Positions 11,680-22,929 of a stretch of DNA of 64,000 bases are shown piece by piece. A model generated the notes under the pieces. It was given only the letters and a program-made list of their open reading frames with translations, ran no database searches and had not been told where the DNA came from. The position numbers and the translations under genes were made by a program. Numbering within the stretch: the first letter of the stretch is position 1; every line of letters begins with the position of its first letter. The DNA is from Pyxicephalus adspersus (lineage: Eukaryota > Chordata > Amphibia > Anura > Pyxicephalidae), in NCBI RefSeq assembly GCF_032062135.1, contig NC_092860.1, positions 2,293,611 through 2,357,610 of the forward strand. Direction: 5' to 3'.

Positions 11680-12469
11680 TAGTTTATGCAAAGTCAATTT
11701 TAACCACAATCACTGAGATAAGTAAATACAAATCCCTTGCGAGATTATAATTCACCTTGGTAAACGAACAGGCTGTATTGCTTAAGCAAATTATTCCCAT
11801 TGTGTTCCAAATCCTGTCAAAATGCTTCACAAATGCAAGTCATGAGCAAAAAAACATTGGGATTGTCTCTTAGCCCCTATCTCTATGTTTTCCTGTAGTT
11901 TCCCCAGACGAATGCTACAGCAACATTTGTGTTCTATAGTGTCTGTATTTTATTTCTAAGATGATTCTGTAATTATCTGAAATTCAATGTTGGAAACCTA
12001 ATCTTGTATGGAGCATTTATTACCTTTTTTTTGGTAATTGCTTTTAACAGTTTTTTGTTATTTGCAGCCATATAAATCCATTCTTGTTAACAAACTACTC
12101 GCCTAAAAGCTGCTACATGTCAATAAGACTGAAAATTCAATTAATATAAAAATGTTGTAATAAAGCACTAAAATTTATCTTCTTTCAAAATGTGATAGCA
12201 CCGGTATAATTACTGTATTTATTATGAACTAGAAATGTGTAAACAATTATAATCAAAAATAATTGTCCCAATTAGCCCAAGACATGGATAAACAGATGAT
12301 GGCAGCAATCTTCTTCCACAGAAGCATTAAACAGTGCAAGAAGTTTGTGCAAGATAGTGCACTCCACAACAAACCACAATTAGTAAATTTAAAACTTATC
12401 AAATACTTTGAAAAGTAAATTAGAATTAGTTAATACTAGGTTAGGTCTGGTCAGATAATGTTTCATACA
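10390..12469. other. Unrecognised AT-rich sequence
   Basis: There are T- and A-homopolymers (for example about 11072-11089) and a pure trinucleotide microsatellite at 11647-11679, listed separately. I see no gene and no repeat family that I can name. Confidence 0.5.
11647..11679. repeat. (TAA)n microsatellite
   Basis: About eleven uninterrupted TAA units. Confidence 0.95.
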
Positions 12470-12830
12470 ATATTAAGTTCTCTCATGAAGGAGAGAGTTT
12501 CTGTCTCTTGACCAGGGGACAGCATTAGAAGCCTTCCTCTGCCATGACCAATAAATCCACCCACCAATTAAAACCCCACCAAGTAAAACACATAACACAC
12601 TTTTTTGGTGAAAAATTGGCCACAGCAGCCCCCTTTTATTAACCATGTACTTAAACATATTAACAACCATATTTTGCATAAAACCATAACAATTTTTTAA
12701 CTCCCCTTATGCCCACGTGCCTGCTTCCGCCTCTCCTTTTAAACTTCTGACCCCTTACTTTAACTGTTGAACTTTTCACCCCCTTGCATAGTCCCGTCTT
12801 CAATGCTCCCCTTGTCATGAGGCCCTCCGC
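12470..12830 (-). repeat. Dispersed repeat related to 8341-9010, inverted
   Basis: On the minus strand this reads through GAAGTTTAAAAGGAGAGGCG, a GGTTAATAAAAGGGGGCTGC block, CACCAAAAAAGTGTG, GTGTTTTAC and a GGTGGGGTTTTAATTGG end. The same motifs occur in the same order at 8341-9010 on the plus strand. The 68-codon minus-strand frame at 12473-12679 lies wholly inside this repeat, so I do not call it a gene. Confidence 0.55.
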
Positions 12831-13627
12831 CCATAGGTGTCACTCCAGGCCTGCTGTTCTGTATGTTTCCTACCTCCCCTTGATTTGTTGTACAACAAAG
12901 ATAAAAAGAACCAGAGGTGAAGGGGTTTAGATGGCTAAGATTATTATTAAGTAATCATAAACAATTCATTATACATAAATACATATAATTATACAATATA
13001 TCTCTTGCTATTTGTCAAAATACTATTGTCATTGATATAACCGTGTCAGTCTCTTTTACCCGACGTGTTTCGCCTATATTGGCTTCCTCAGGGGTATTTT
13101 ATGGACTGGATGGTCCAAACAGAGAAGTATGATACAGGTACATAGGTATTACATATATACATATAGACATTGCGTTTACTCATATCCTAGCAAGTTTTGA
13201 TTAACATACTTGATGTCTGAATTTTTGAGATGCCGAACATAAAATATTCTATCAGTCTATGATTACCATGACTTATCAATGTATATACATATTTGGCAAG
13301 GAAATATATTCTATGTATTGCTATTCAAGGTGGTATTGTCTCTTCAGAGTTAATACTCAGAGGGGTGACTCTTAGGTATTCAATATGCTATGAAAGTCAG
13401 CAAAGAAAAAAAGCCAAAAAGGTTTTACTTACTTTGGTGGCGGTATATTTCAAAATACATTAGGTAAATAGAAACAGTGTTTCAATGGCTAGACAATGCC
13501 TGGTTGAAAGTAAAATCATATGTGTTTAGGTACACTCGTACTTATGTTTTTTATGTACTGTGATATATAGAAGAAAATAAAACACTTCCCAGTCAGCAGT
13601 TTAGAAGTGTACTTTGTCTTATGAGTG
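12831..13627. other. Unrecognised sequence around a CGTGTTTCGCC element core
   Basis: At 13058-13098 the plus strand reads CCGACGTGTTTCGCC, then GGCTTCCTCAGGGG. This is one of seven related cores in the window. The surrounding sequence is AT-rich and not otherwise recognised. Confidence 0.5.
13058..13098 (+). repeat. CGTTTCGCC...TTCCTCAGG core
   Basis: A short conserved core also found at 24690, 26150, 29548, 33298, 48390 and 57915. In the 29352-30045 element it lies inside a long inverted repeat, so it is probably the best preserved part of that family of elements. Confidence 0.6.
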
Positions 13628-13630
13628 TTA

Positions 13631-13942
13631 AGCCTCATATACACGTGCAATATTAGTTGTTGGAACGGATCTTTCACGATCCATTCCAACGACTAGCACT
13701 GCACAATGCATGAACAAGTGCTGTACATACTGCACCGTTCTGCTCTATGAAGAGGGGGAGAACAATGGAGCGGCATCCTGCTACGCGCTCTTTACCTTCC
13801 CTTGCATTAGGATTGTTGGTCGTCCATTGTCCATGGATCCGCCAGGATGGTCGTTCGGACGATGGACGACTGGCGCTGTACACACGGCAAATTCTCCTGA
13901 GACGATTATCGGGCGAAAACCATTGGACGTGTGTACGTAGCT
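13631..13942. mobile_element. PIF/Harbinger-like MITE, copy 2
   Basis: The left end is AGCCTCATATACACGTGCAA and the right end, reverse-complemented, is AGCTACGTACACACGTCCAA. TTA lies directly outside both ends (13628-13630 and 13943-13945), the 3-bp duplication expected of PIF/Harbinger. The interior closely resembles copy 5 at 56072 (shared CACAATGCATGAAC, GCACCGTT, GATCCGCCAGGATGGTCGTT). Frames of 69-76 codons inside it on both strands are by-products of its CpG-rich palindromic sequence. Confidence 0.85.
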
Positions 13943-14071
13943 TTAGTATCTTTATCTATTAAGTACATAGTAAGGCTCCCTTTTGGAGATAAAGCATGGA
14001 AATACTTGATTCTAGAGAGAATCACTGTAGTAAGCCTGTTTTGGTGGAAAAATAAAAAGCATGTTCTTTAG

Positions 14072-14430
14072 CAGGGGTCGTCAAAGTTTTATGGCCACTA
14101 GGCCATTTATGGGGTGGGCGCAAGGAGACTACGCTGGACCTGCCGTAATGGCTCCACCCATCACCAGGAAACACCCCCTGAAGTGATATCCCTCTCCTCC
14201 CTATGCATTGCGGAGGTGAGTGATTTACTTTCAGGGAACTTTCCCTATTTACTGTGGCGGCAGAAGTATCAATGCCGGCCGTGGTAAATAGGGGAGCAGC
14301 TGCAAGGGGGCGGCACTGGAGCGCCGGTGGCTCTGGTAGTTCCTAACACCCCTGGCCGGGGGGCGTTAGACCAGAACAAACTACCAGCTAGGCCGTATCT
14401 GACCTAAAGGCTGGAGTTTGCTGACCCCTG
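14072..14430 (+). mobile_element. hAT-like MITE with 8-bp target duplication
   Basis: The left terminus is CAGGGGTCGTCAAAGTT and the right terminus, reverse-complemented, is CAGGGGTCAGCAAACTCC. The CAGNGGTC...CAAACT pattern is typical of hAT elements. The 8 bases before the element (TTCTTTAG) and after it (TTCTATAG) match at 7 of 8 positions, the length expected for hAT. The interior is GC-rich and has no transposase, so it is non-autonomous. Confidence 0.88.
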
Positions 14431-16380
14431 TTCTATAGTGTCTAAATAGTCATTTGCCAGGTGCAATAGGGAAGAATTTCACTAGTAAAGAGTATTCATT
14501 ATAAAGGATTGTAAAGATCTTACCAGGAATGGGATAAATCCTGAACCTTTCCAATATGAAGAAAGGCAGCCTTTCAGTATCACCAATCCATCTGTATGTA
14601 TTTACAACAAATGCAAAAGAATAGCCATCACAAATCTCCATTTATTCATAAAACAACAGTTTATACTCAGATTTTCTGAAGATTTTGTGATGCTCTATCA
14701 TTACAAAACATTGCATGTGCATCTTCAAATAGTTTCACATGGTTGTGCCATCTGCCAAACTCAATGCTTTTCATCCAATGGGACTTTTTTAGGATCTGCA
14801 CTAGGATAGATAGGGACACCAGGTAAAAACAAAGCCAAAAAAGGATAAATATTTAGCCCAAGCATCCAAGGACTGCTAACATATTACGTCTTTATTGTTG
14901 GGTTTAAATAAACTTTGAAGTGGAAACAAAACCTTACTTTCAACTTTTTGATTAAGGTAGGTGGTTATTGCAAAAAGGGAAAGGTGATATCACTTCTGTA
15001 ATAACTGCTTTTACCTGCTGATTGCTGTCCAGCCGTCAGATTTTGCTAAACCGGGCATGTGCAAAAAACGGCATTCCTGGCTTCCCTTGCATGTGCCAGG
15101 AATTAACAAACATAGTGCATATCCCTTTTTTAGGGCAATGGTACATCCTAATGCAATAGAGGAAACGGATTTTGGGAAACTAACTGGCCATTTACTGCAC
15201 AATAGACTGATATTTTCATTTCCATAGTCACAAAGGAATATCTGTCAGATAGTTTTACATTCATAGCACAATTAAATATGTCAATATCCTCTAACAAGGT
15301 AAATTCTACAGTTTGTTTATTTAAACTGAACACAATATTTGCAACAAGTGATAAATGATACTTGTAAGTGGATTAAAGAAACGACTAATTAAAAATGTTA
15401 TAGCTCCAAATATTCCTTTTAATTATTTCTCCGGTCATAATTGGCTTTTGTGGCACATCTAATTATTTAAAAGTAAACAGATTAAAATAAATGTGTTTTT
15501 AAAGTTATAGTAATCATTTTTTAGTTTTGTATTATATAACGACGAATTATATGTACTGTATTTTCATTAAGAACAACATCTTAAAGCTGCATTCTGAGCC
15601 GAAACTTTCGTGTTTCTTACATAAATCTCTTAATTCAGCAATTTTAAACCCGTTAGATGTCCTTGTAACATCCCCAGATCAGTACAGGGCCCATTGTGCT
15701 TCCAGGCCTCTTGTACTGTAGGGAAATGACCAGAACACTGCATGAGAGTACCAAATAAATGTCATTCTGTTTGCAAGAGGTGCTTTTTGTTTTCAATTAT
15801 GAGCTAAAGCAGCATAAAAACTAAAACAATTCTCTTTAGCTTGAGTACTTTTTATTTAAATGAAATTAAAGCTTCAAGCTCATTCTAAAATGGCTACCCC
15901 ACGGGATAACAATTACAAATGTCTAAACTGACCTGATACCTACTGGTAGTGGAAATAAATGGGTGTCCTTGTATGAATGCCAGTTTATCTTATTCATTTT
16001 CCTGTGGGGTCACCTCTGATAAATCCAAGAGCTGGGGAACAACTAGAACTTGGGGTTTTGTTTCTGGCCCATCCCAGTTGGGATGTATGGGAATGTATGG
16101 GTCATTCATGACTTATCTGAACACAGTACCATGTCTTCAAGGCTAACCAATGATATCTTCACAAGAGAAGCTAACCATGTTCATTTCAAAGCACATGGCC
16201 AAACTATATTTGAAATATCTAATGAAATTATCCAACAGCAAACAAAAAGAATTTGTCATTAAATTTTGCTTTTGGGTAAATGTTGCAAAATGTATTTAAT
16301 TTTGTGTTTTCACTGTAAACACGCTATAGTTCCCACTCAACCATGAAGCCGAGTTTAAGTTTCTCATTATTCATTTAATA
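14431..16380. other. Unrecognised sequence
   Basis: Short frames of 60-70 codons on both strands carry no motif. No splice-bounded exon or repeat family stood out. Confidence 0.45.
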
Positions 16381-18150
16381 CCATTCCATGGAAGAGTGAT
16401 GTGTAAATGGCTTTCCTGGCAGATTTTTTTAACCTGCTCTGCCAGCTTGTAAATGGCTCCTGACTTTCACCCTTGCCCCTCTTTTCTTTTATCAAATTGT
16501 GCCTTTGTTATAATGTTTCTTTTTTACAACTAGTCATCTTCTCTGTCTGTGAAATCCATCTGTATCTCTCTTCTATAATTTATATCCTGGAGACAGATCT
16601 GTGTGTTACTTGATACTAGATTATGTTTCCTCCACGGGCACCACACCCACCATGTGGCATGACATTGGCATGGCATTTATTTCCTGGGAAGTGGCATGAC
16701 ACTGCCTTGGAAGATAATGTTACATTTAATGTGGCCTTGGAATTCACCAAATGCAGGATTTCCAGTTGTAGTGCTTACAATGACTTCTTCTAGGATTGGG
16801 CTAGTATTTTGTTAGTATTCCTAGCAGTGTGCTTTTCCTAATTGGAGCTTGCACCCAGTTTCTGATGCCAGATATCTGACCAACGTTAGCCTTAGCAGGG
16901 CTAATAATATCTCATTTGATTTTAAAGCAAGGGTATCATTGAATAGCTCCTACATAGAGGTAACCTGACATTATCACATTAGCTGGCCATTTAAATGACA
17001 AAAAGTAAAGGTCATGGCCAAGAAGAGATGTCACAGTATATCTATATGGAAACTAGGCAAAGCAGAAACATCTGCAATGAAATATAAAACTAGGAGCCAT
17101 TTTAATTTCATCATTGAACAAGGAATATGTTTTACATGCCTAGGATAACTTGTAAGTGATGGAACGTGTTAGTACTTAGCAGTTGGCATTTGTCTACTGG
17201 GAGCCATAACAGCTGACTTATGTATGAATCAGATCACTTTTGTACAATTTGTGTAATTTCTCAGAATTATGCTTTTTGCTATATTGAGGCCCTTCAGTCT
17301 GTATAAATATGAAGGCCATCATAGCACGCTAACACAGGCACGAAATTTGCTTTCCATCTTTCCTCCATCTATCACACACAGGTGTATAATTTCAAGTTCA
17401 GTAAAAAAATTAATCATTCGGCTTTCAAGATCCATGATTAGCCCTGTGTTCATTAACAAAACACAATATATGCCGAATATTTGCCGTCCTGTCTAAACTA
17501 ATGGGATTTTTTTCCTTTAAACTTTTTTTTTTACAGTAGCTAGGAGGGACAAAGCTAGGAAAAACATCATCACTTTGTCTTTTAGTGCTAGGAATATTTA
17601 AACTGAAAAAATGACATAACACATTCAAAACTCATACCCGTGTTATACAAATTACAAGCAAAGATATGTCAAAATGACAAAGCACTTTCTATGCTGGGTT
17701 GGAATTTATTTCTTGACAGTCCTCTGCAACTTTACATCTACCCCTGTGAGGAGTTTATAAGACCTAACCACAACCAAGCTATTTGATATCGGTGGGGACC
17801 AATGTTACATATCCAAGGAGCTCTTTTACTCCGGTCAGCAAAAGCCTGACAACCGGACTGCAGCATGTCAGTACAGCAATAACGGATTTGCTTCTGCCCC
17901 TCGAGTAATAAAAAAAAACAGGACGTTTGTGCTTATGAAAGTGTTTATGAAAGCAAGGAATAATTACATTAGTAGGGACAGACTTGTAGTCCTCAATTGA
18001 GTAATTTAGCTACTTTGCAGGGTCAATAATAAACTAACCTCTCAGCTCCATAACAATTCCATCTCATCGTTATCTGTTCCAATGCCTGTTCCCCTAAATA
18101 CTCATAAATGAAAATAACAAAACAAATCACAAATCCAAAGAGTATTTATG
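16381..18150. other. Unrecognised sequence with a short direct repeat
   Basis: GTGGCATGACATTGGCATGG near 16654 is partly repeated as GTGGCATGACACTGCC near 16692. Otherwise nothing was recognised; 17269-17628 has frames on both strands that look like chance. Confidence 0.45.
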
Positions 18151-18194
18151 GATAGATTATAGATAGATAGACAGATAGATAGATATAGATATAT
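18151..18194. repeat. (GATA)n microsatellite, imperfect
   Basis: GATA/GATT units with a single ACAG interruption. Confidence 0.85.
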
Positions 18195-18243
18195 TTACAG
18201 ACAAAATAAGAATAAAGACAAAACATATTAATAAATAATACAA

Positions 18244-18300
18244 TATTAATAATAATAATAATAATAGTAATAATAATAAAGAAAATAATAAATATAAAAA
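18244..18300. repeat. (TAA)n microsatellite, interrupted
   Basis: TAA units interrupted by TAG and GAAA. It lies 50 bp from the GATA array and generates a 61-codon low-complexity minus-strand frame that is not a gene. Confidence 0.9.
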
Positions 18301-19323
18301 AGGCAAAATAAAAAGTACACCTTTGCTTCACTTTTTCTTTTATACATCTAAAGCAATATTCTTCTTATCCATTTGGTGTATTATTTAATATCTATTCATA
18401 ACTTTATAGTATTGGATGGAATGTAGCAAAATGTATCTAACTTTCAGCTTAATTCTTTAACATTTTATGTTTTATAATACCATAGGTTTTATTTGCTGAA
18501 TCATTGGGCTAAAAATAAGAAAATATTAATAAAAGAAATCTCTGTAATATAAAGGTTCCACATACTTGCCTCGAAGACTCAAGCTTTCAAAGGTTTTCAT
18601 TGCTAGATGGAAAATGGTAAATGTTTTCCACAACTTTGTTTTAGATCAATGTTGGCTGGGTACACTTTGCGTTGCAATATTACTGTTTGATGTAGGGCAA
18701 GAACATGTAGAGGAGATAATCTACTGTGGATTTGTTCAATGTTCCTCATGATCCTGTGCCAGAAGAGCTGATTTTACAGAATGTATTCATTGATCTTGTC
18801 TTATTGGTCTATGCATAAATAGCTGAAAGGTACTCATTAGTCAAACTTACTCAGGAAACACAATACTGGAATTATTTTTGTGTCTGTAACATAATAATGC
18901 TATTTCTGGTCTTCGCCTTCATCTGTATCCCTTTGTTCCTCCTCAAACTTTTTTGTCTTTTTTAGAAAACATTTAAAGTAGATCTGTGTAGTGAGAAACA
19001 CTTGCTTAAGTAGACATGGACACGGCTGGAAGCCATGATAGGAACTGCATATTTATTCAATGGTTTTAAATCTATCAATGAAAGTAAATTGAGTTATGAA
19101 TCTAAACTATATCAGCCGCTGACATAATTGTTATTAGTTAGCTGTGATCACAGTACACAATCATGGCACCAGCTATTATATATTGGCTGGGATAAGATAC
19201 AAAAACTAAACTCGCCTTTCCTCGTTCCTCTGCCAAGGCGACATCGTTACTTGGCCTTCTTCCTGGAGTCTTCTGCCACCTCGATTAGCCAGCTCAGAAT
19301 GATTTACCTTTATTTATTCCCAG
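18301..19323. other. Unrecognised sequence upstream of the exon candidate
   Basis: The last 20 bases form the polypyrimidine tract of the exon candidate. No promoter, CpG cluster or repeat family was recognised. Confidence 0.45.
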
Positions 19324-19404
19324 CACCTGAGTATGGCGGAATCATACACCGACCCGCACATTCACAGCTTAGTGTACATTCAACAGAAGATTGCAAACAG
19401 GAAG
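19324..19404 (+). CDS. Candidate exon with start codon, 24 codons
   Basis: A pyrimidine-rich tract (TTTACCTTTATTTATTCCCAG, ending in CAG at 19321-19323) is a good 3' splice site. The exon ends AGGAAG|GTAAGT at 19404/19405, a near-ideal 5' splice site. An ATG at 19333 has A at -3 and G at +4 and opens a 24-codon frame that ends exactly on a codon boundary at the donor, so the exon would be phase 0 and carry a protein start (first residues MAESYTDPHIHS). A second frame is also open across the exon, so the reading frame is not proven. I do not recognise the protein. It could be the first coding exon of a gene continuing to the right; no partner exon was found. Confidence 0.4.
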
Positions 19405-20103
19405 GTAAGTTTGTTTTATTGCATGGACCATAGCACGTCCTTTCTGCACTAAAGAGCTACTTTCATGCAATGTTTGGCTTTTGACTTTTTGTTTTACTTG
19501 AATTACATTTTTACAGTGAGCTGGTAAACTCATAAATATCAATGGAAGGAAGCAGAGCTTGAATTGTTACTCCAGCCCCCCCACACACACCAAATAAAAA
19601 TATTTTGTAAGCCACGTTTCTTTTGAAAGATGAGAATTGCCTTCCTTCCCTGTAATGTAAACACATGTTACATCGATCATAATGACAAGCAACTTCTTCT
19701 TAATGAAAATATCATGGGGATTGGCATTCTCCTGCAAAGGTATGTGAGTGAAGTTCTAGTTCTTGCAAACATTTTCCAAATTATTTTGCCCTACTCTCCT
19801 CTCTAGTTGGATGGCTCTCACACCCCAAATCTGCAAGTTAATATTCCACAGCCACAGAAGTCACTTGTACTGACGCGCCTTATGTTTAGCTGAACGTGTA
19901 ATGAAAGATAGCTTTACTGTGGTATGTTGTCAGTAGAAGTGAGCAAGAGATTTATCTATTGATTTATTCGACTTATTACAGCTAATATATTAATTTTCTA
20001 GTGTGGATCCAGATTAAAACTCTATTTTAGAGAGTTGTGGCAGTAGCACAAAGCTTATCCTAATTGAAAACTTGTCCATAGTAATATATTTAGATGCAAG
20101 CTT
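19405..20103. other. Unrecognised sequence, possible intron
   Basis: This would be intron if the exon candidate is real. It has a C-rich CCCCCCCACACACACC run near 19577 and nothing else notable. Confidence 0.4.
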
Positions 20104-21095
20104 AAAGCAGAAGTATAGTTTTGCATTTAAAAATTATGAACAGAATGGATAGTTATTGCAGAAGGAAAACACAATGTCTCTTCGGCAATTAAATGTGATT
20201 ACCTGCATGTTCATATTTTTATTTTTATAGTACACTGTATGTGCAGCTCGGTGTATGGTGACGGGTTGCAGGGCAGCATGGTAGCTCAGAGGTAGCACTC
20301 TTGCCTCTCCAGCGCTAGGTCCCAGGTTTGAATCTTGGCTGGGACACTATCTGCATGGAGTTTGCAGGTTCTCTGTGTGGGTTTCCTCCCACATCCCAAA
20401 AACATGCAGTGAGGTTAGTTAGCTTTCCTCTAAAATTGGCCTTAGACTACATTAATGACATATGACCACAGTAGGGACATTAGATTGTGAGCCCCTTTGA
20501 GGGACAGTTAGTGACACAACTGAGGACTTTGTACAGCGCTGTATAATATGATGGTGCTATATAAATACTGTATAATAATAAAAGGTTGTGCCAGGTATCC
20601 CGAAATCCCCTGGGACCAACAGAACTGAATGAACTTCCAGTTACATCATCCCAACACAGCCAGTCAAGATGGTCACGTTCTGACCAGGAGAAGATAATAG
20701 AGCTTGTATAGGTGATTTTTAAATAAAAGATTGCGATCAGTCATATAAGCCTATTTTATTGCAGAAAGGACATTGCCTGACCCTTATGCAGTAAAGGACC
20801 TGCCTGGTTCCAATTTTTGATGGTATATTTTTGTTTTAAAATGTGGGAGTGCAGTATATTGGAAGAATAGAGCAGAGCATTAGAAGGTTAGATTAGTATA
20901 GCAAAGACCAGAGTGGCTGCTGACTATGCCTTGGATGGTTGATTCGTAATCTGCAACTGTAAATTTGGGAAAATACAGCGACTGCCATGGTGCTGTAAAA
21001 GTTTTATAGTTTTACAATATATCACATTGATGTTTCTGTTAATATTGTAGTAACATTTCTAAAACTTTTTCTATGGACCCGTGACATTAAAAATC
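20104..21095 (+). repeat. Copy A of a diverged duplicate pair
   Basis: The parts 20225-20270 and 20700-21095 match copy B (22330-22890) in order: TAGTACACTGTATGTGCAGC, TTTTATTGCAGAA, GCAGTAAAGGACCT, a TCCAATTTTTGATGG-like stretch, GTGGGAGTGCAGTAT, AATAGAGC and GGCAACTG/CTGCAACTGTAAATTT. By eye the identity is around 70-80 percent. A complete SINE (20271-20584) sits only in this copy. The start near 20104 (TTAAAGCAGAAGTATAG) resembles the TTAAAGC-ended element family, so this may be a large DNA element and not a segmental duplication. Confidence 0.65.
20271..20584 (+). mobile_element. tRNA-derived SINE, near full length
   Basis: The head has a pol III A box, TAGCTCAGAGG (20282-20292), and a B box, GGTTTGAATCT (20325-20335), 32 bp apart as in a tRNA-derived promoter. 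A body follows with GCATGGAGTTTGCAGG, TTTCCTCCCACATCCC and ACATTAGATTGTGAGCCCC. The tail is TACAGCGCTGTATAATATG, then GGTGCTATATAAATACTG and A-rich sequence. The flanks share GGTTG, a possible short target duplication. The SINE interrupts copy A of the repeat pair, so it inserted after that repeat. Confidence 0.88.
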
Positions 21096-21159
21096 ACCTA
21101 GCTGATAAGCACTGCAAAAGTTCTACTCACATCTTCATTAATGAAAGCATAAAAGTATA

Positions 21160-21359
21160 AGCCAACCGGTGGTCTGTGGCTCTGACCGGTGGGCACCATG
21201 TCTCCTGTATGAGGCTCGGGGCGGTGGGTGGGTTGTGTCTCAGACCTGCGATGGGGGAGTGGGCAGGTTCTGGCATCATGACACACGGCTCCCCGTTCAT
21301 GTGCGGTCCGGAGTCCATAAATTTAGTGGTCCATGAGCTCCAAAAAGTTGGCGACCACT
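21160..21359. mobile_element. hAT-like element, one end only
   Basis: The right side ends AAAAAGTTGGCGACCACTAAA, the reverse of the CAGTGGTCGCCAAC terminus common in hAT elements. Just inside lies TTTAGTGGTCCATGAGCTCC. The interior is GC-rich. The left terminus is not recognisable. Overlapping 60-codon frames on both strands are products of this repeat. Confidence 0.6.
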
Positions 21360-22299
21360 AAACTAAGCATTTGCTGCTTCTACTGTTTTGGGTCTTGATG
21401 ATAAAGAGTTAACATCACACAGCAAAAAACAAGTAATAAAACTCGATAAACTTCTGATACTGCACATGTGACATCTTATTCTCCAGCATGCAGCAAAAAA
21501 TGATTCAGAAGCCATTGTACATCTCTGTTCCGCAATGTATCAAAGGTGTGATTCATTAATAATTAAGCAGCGGAAATTAAAGGCCTCTGTACAATGACCC
21601 AGTGCTCCATGGAACACCATCTTTTGTTATGCAGATATGAATGCTCTCAGCCCAGAAGAGGCTTTGAAGTCATGATGCTCTTTACAGTTAGGCATTCAGC
21701 GGGTTACATTAAGATACTGCTTAACTGAAGCTCTCCATTGTCTTGATGCTCCCATCCTTCTATATCAGGGAATGAATCACATGTGATCGCTTTACTAGGT
21801 GTATCACTGATACTCAGTTCAGTCATTCTGCTGCTCATACAGAAAAGGCAAAGCTCTTCTATTTTCTCTGCGGATGTCTCCTGGTTTATTCCCTTGGCTT
21901 TGCTTGTACCACTTTTTCTTGATTGCGTTGATAATGTTTACAAGTTATGCAGGTAATTTTTCTTTTTTTATGCCATTGTGTGTTGATGCATATTCAGTTT
22001 GAAGTTACAAATGTTTGCTTTGCAAGTAAAAATTGTCTTTAATTTTCATTAACTTGGATGTTTCCCTTTTCAGTCTTCTGAAAAATACTTTAACTATGCA
22101 GTTTTGACATTACATTTGTGTTAAAGTGTTAAAGTTTGACCTTCACTCATAAAATTAATTTTATTTAACTAGTTGTGTTTAGGAGCAAAAAAAAGCAAAC
22201 CACAACGTGTGGTAATTTGGTCTTTGGCACAGGGGCATCAAAAAGAAACAGGGGCAAGCCAATAATTGATCATAAAGTAACATTTCTTCTGCCTAGAAG
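21360..22299. other. Unrecognised sequence
   Basis: No repeat family or coding signal was recognised. A TATGCAG|GTAATT donor-like site at about 21948-21956 has no matching acceptor and open frame that I would defend. Confidence 0.4.
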
Positions 22300-22890
22300 C
22301 CTGTGCTAGGAGTTCCGTGGGCTTTAAGGGGCAACTTCCAGAAGAGTTTGTAGTATACTGAATGTGCAGCTTGTGCAGAATGAATTATTGGATACTTGTA
22401 CAGGAGTCATTGTCATTCCATTCCAATTCCTAGAAAAGGAAGATGGTGGCAACCACCATCACGCATGGACAGGTGAGTTTAAATAAAAAATTGTGATCGG
22501 GCAGGCGCACTTATTTTATTGCAGAAGGGACATCGCCTGTTCTTTCTGCAGTAAAGGACCTACTTGGTCCCAATATTTAATGGTAAAGTTCTGCTTTAAG
22601 GTGTGGAAGTGCAGCATAATAAAAGAATAGAGCGGCAATATAAAGTTAGGTAAAGGGTAAATTTATTGCACTATAGTGACCAAAGTGGCCACTGATTGTA
22701 TCCTAGGCAATTGATCGTAATTGGCAACTGTAAATTTCGGAAAACACTACAGCGGGAGCCATGATATATATAAAGTTATATATATACTATATAAATATAT
22801 TGTTTTATATTTCTACAGTATGTCATGGTTGTGTCCAATGATTGATGTAGTAAAATTATGTTTTATGGATGACCTGTGATATGAAAATAT
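22300..22890 (+). repeat. Copy B of a diverged duplicate pair
   Basis: It aligns with 20225-21095, without the SINE. It also has a TA-rich block at 22764-22800 (TATATATAAAGTTATATATA) where copy A has GTGCTGTAAAAG. A short sequence at its left side, GGGCTTTAAGGGGCAACTTCC (22319-22340), returns just after its right end as GGGCTTTAAGGGCAACTTCC (22910-22929). Confidence 0.6.
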
Positions 22891-22929
22891 TTATTTGTGC
22901 TGGACCATTGGGCTTTAAGGGCAACTTCC

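Noticed and set aside
20282..20335. A tRNA gene, because of A and B boxes
   Set aside because: The segment does not fold as a complete tRNA by eye, it continues into a SINE body and tail, and a truncated second copy exists at 23809.
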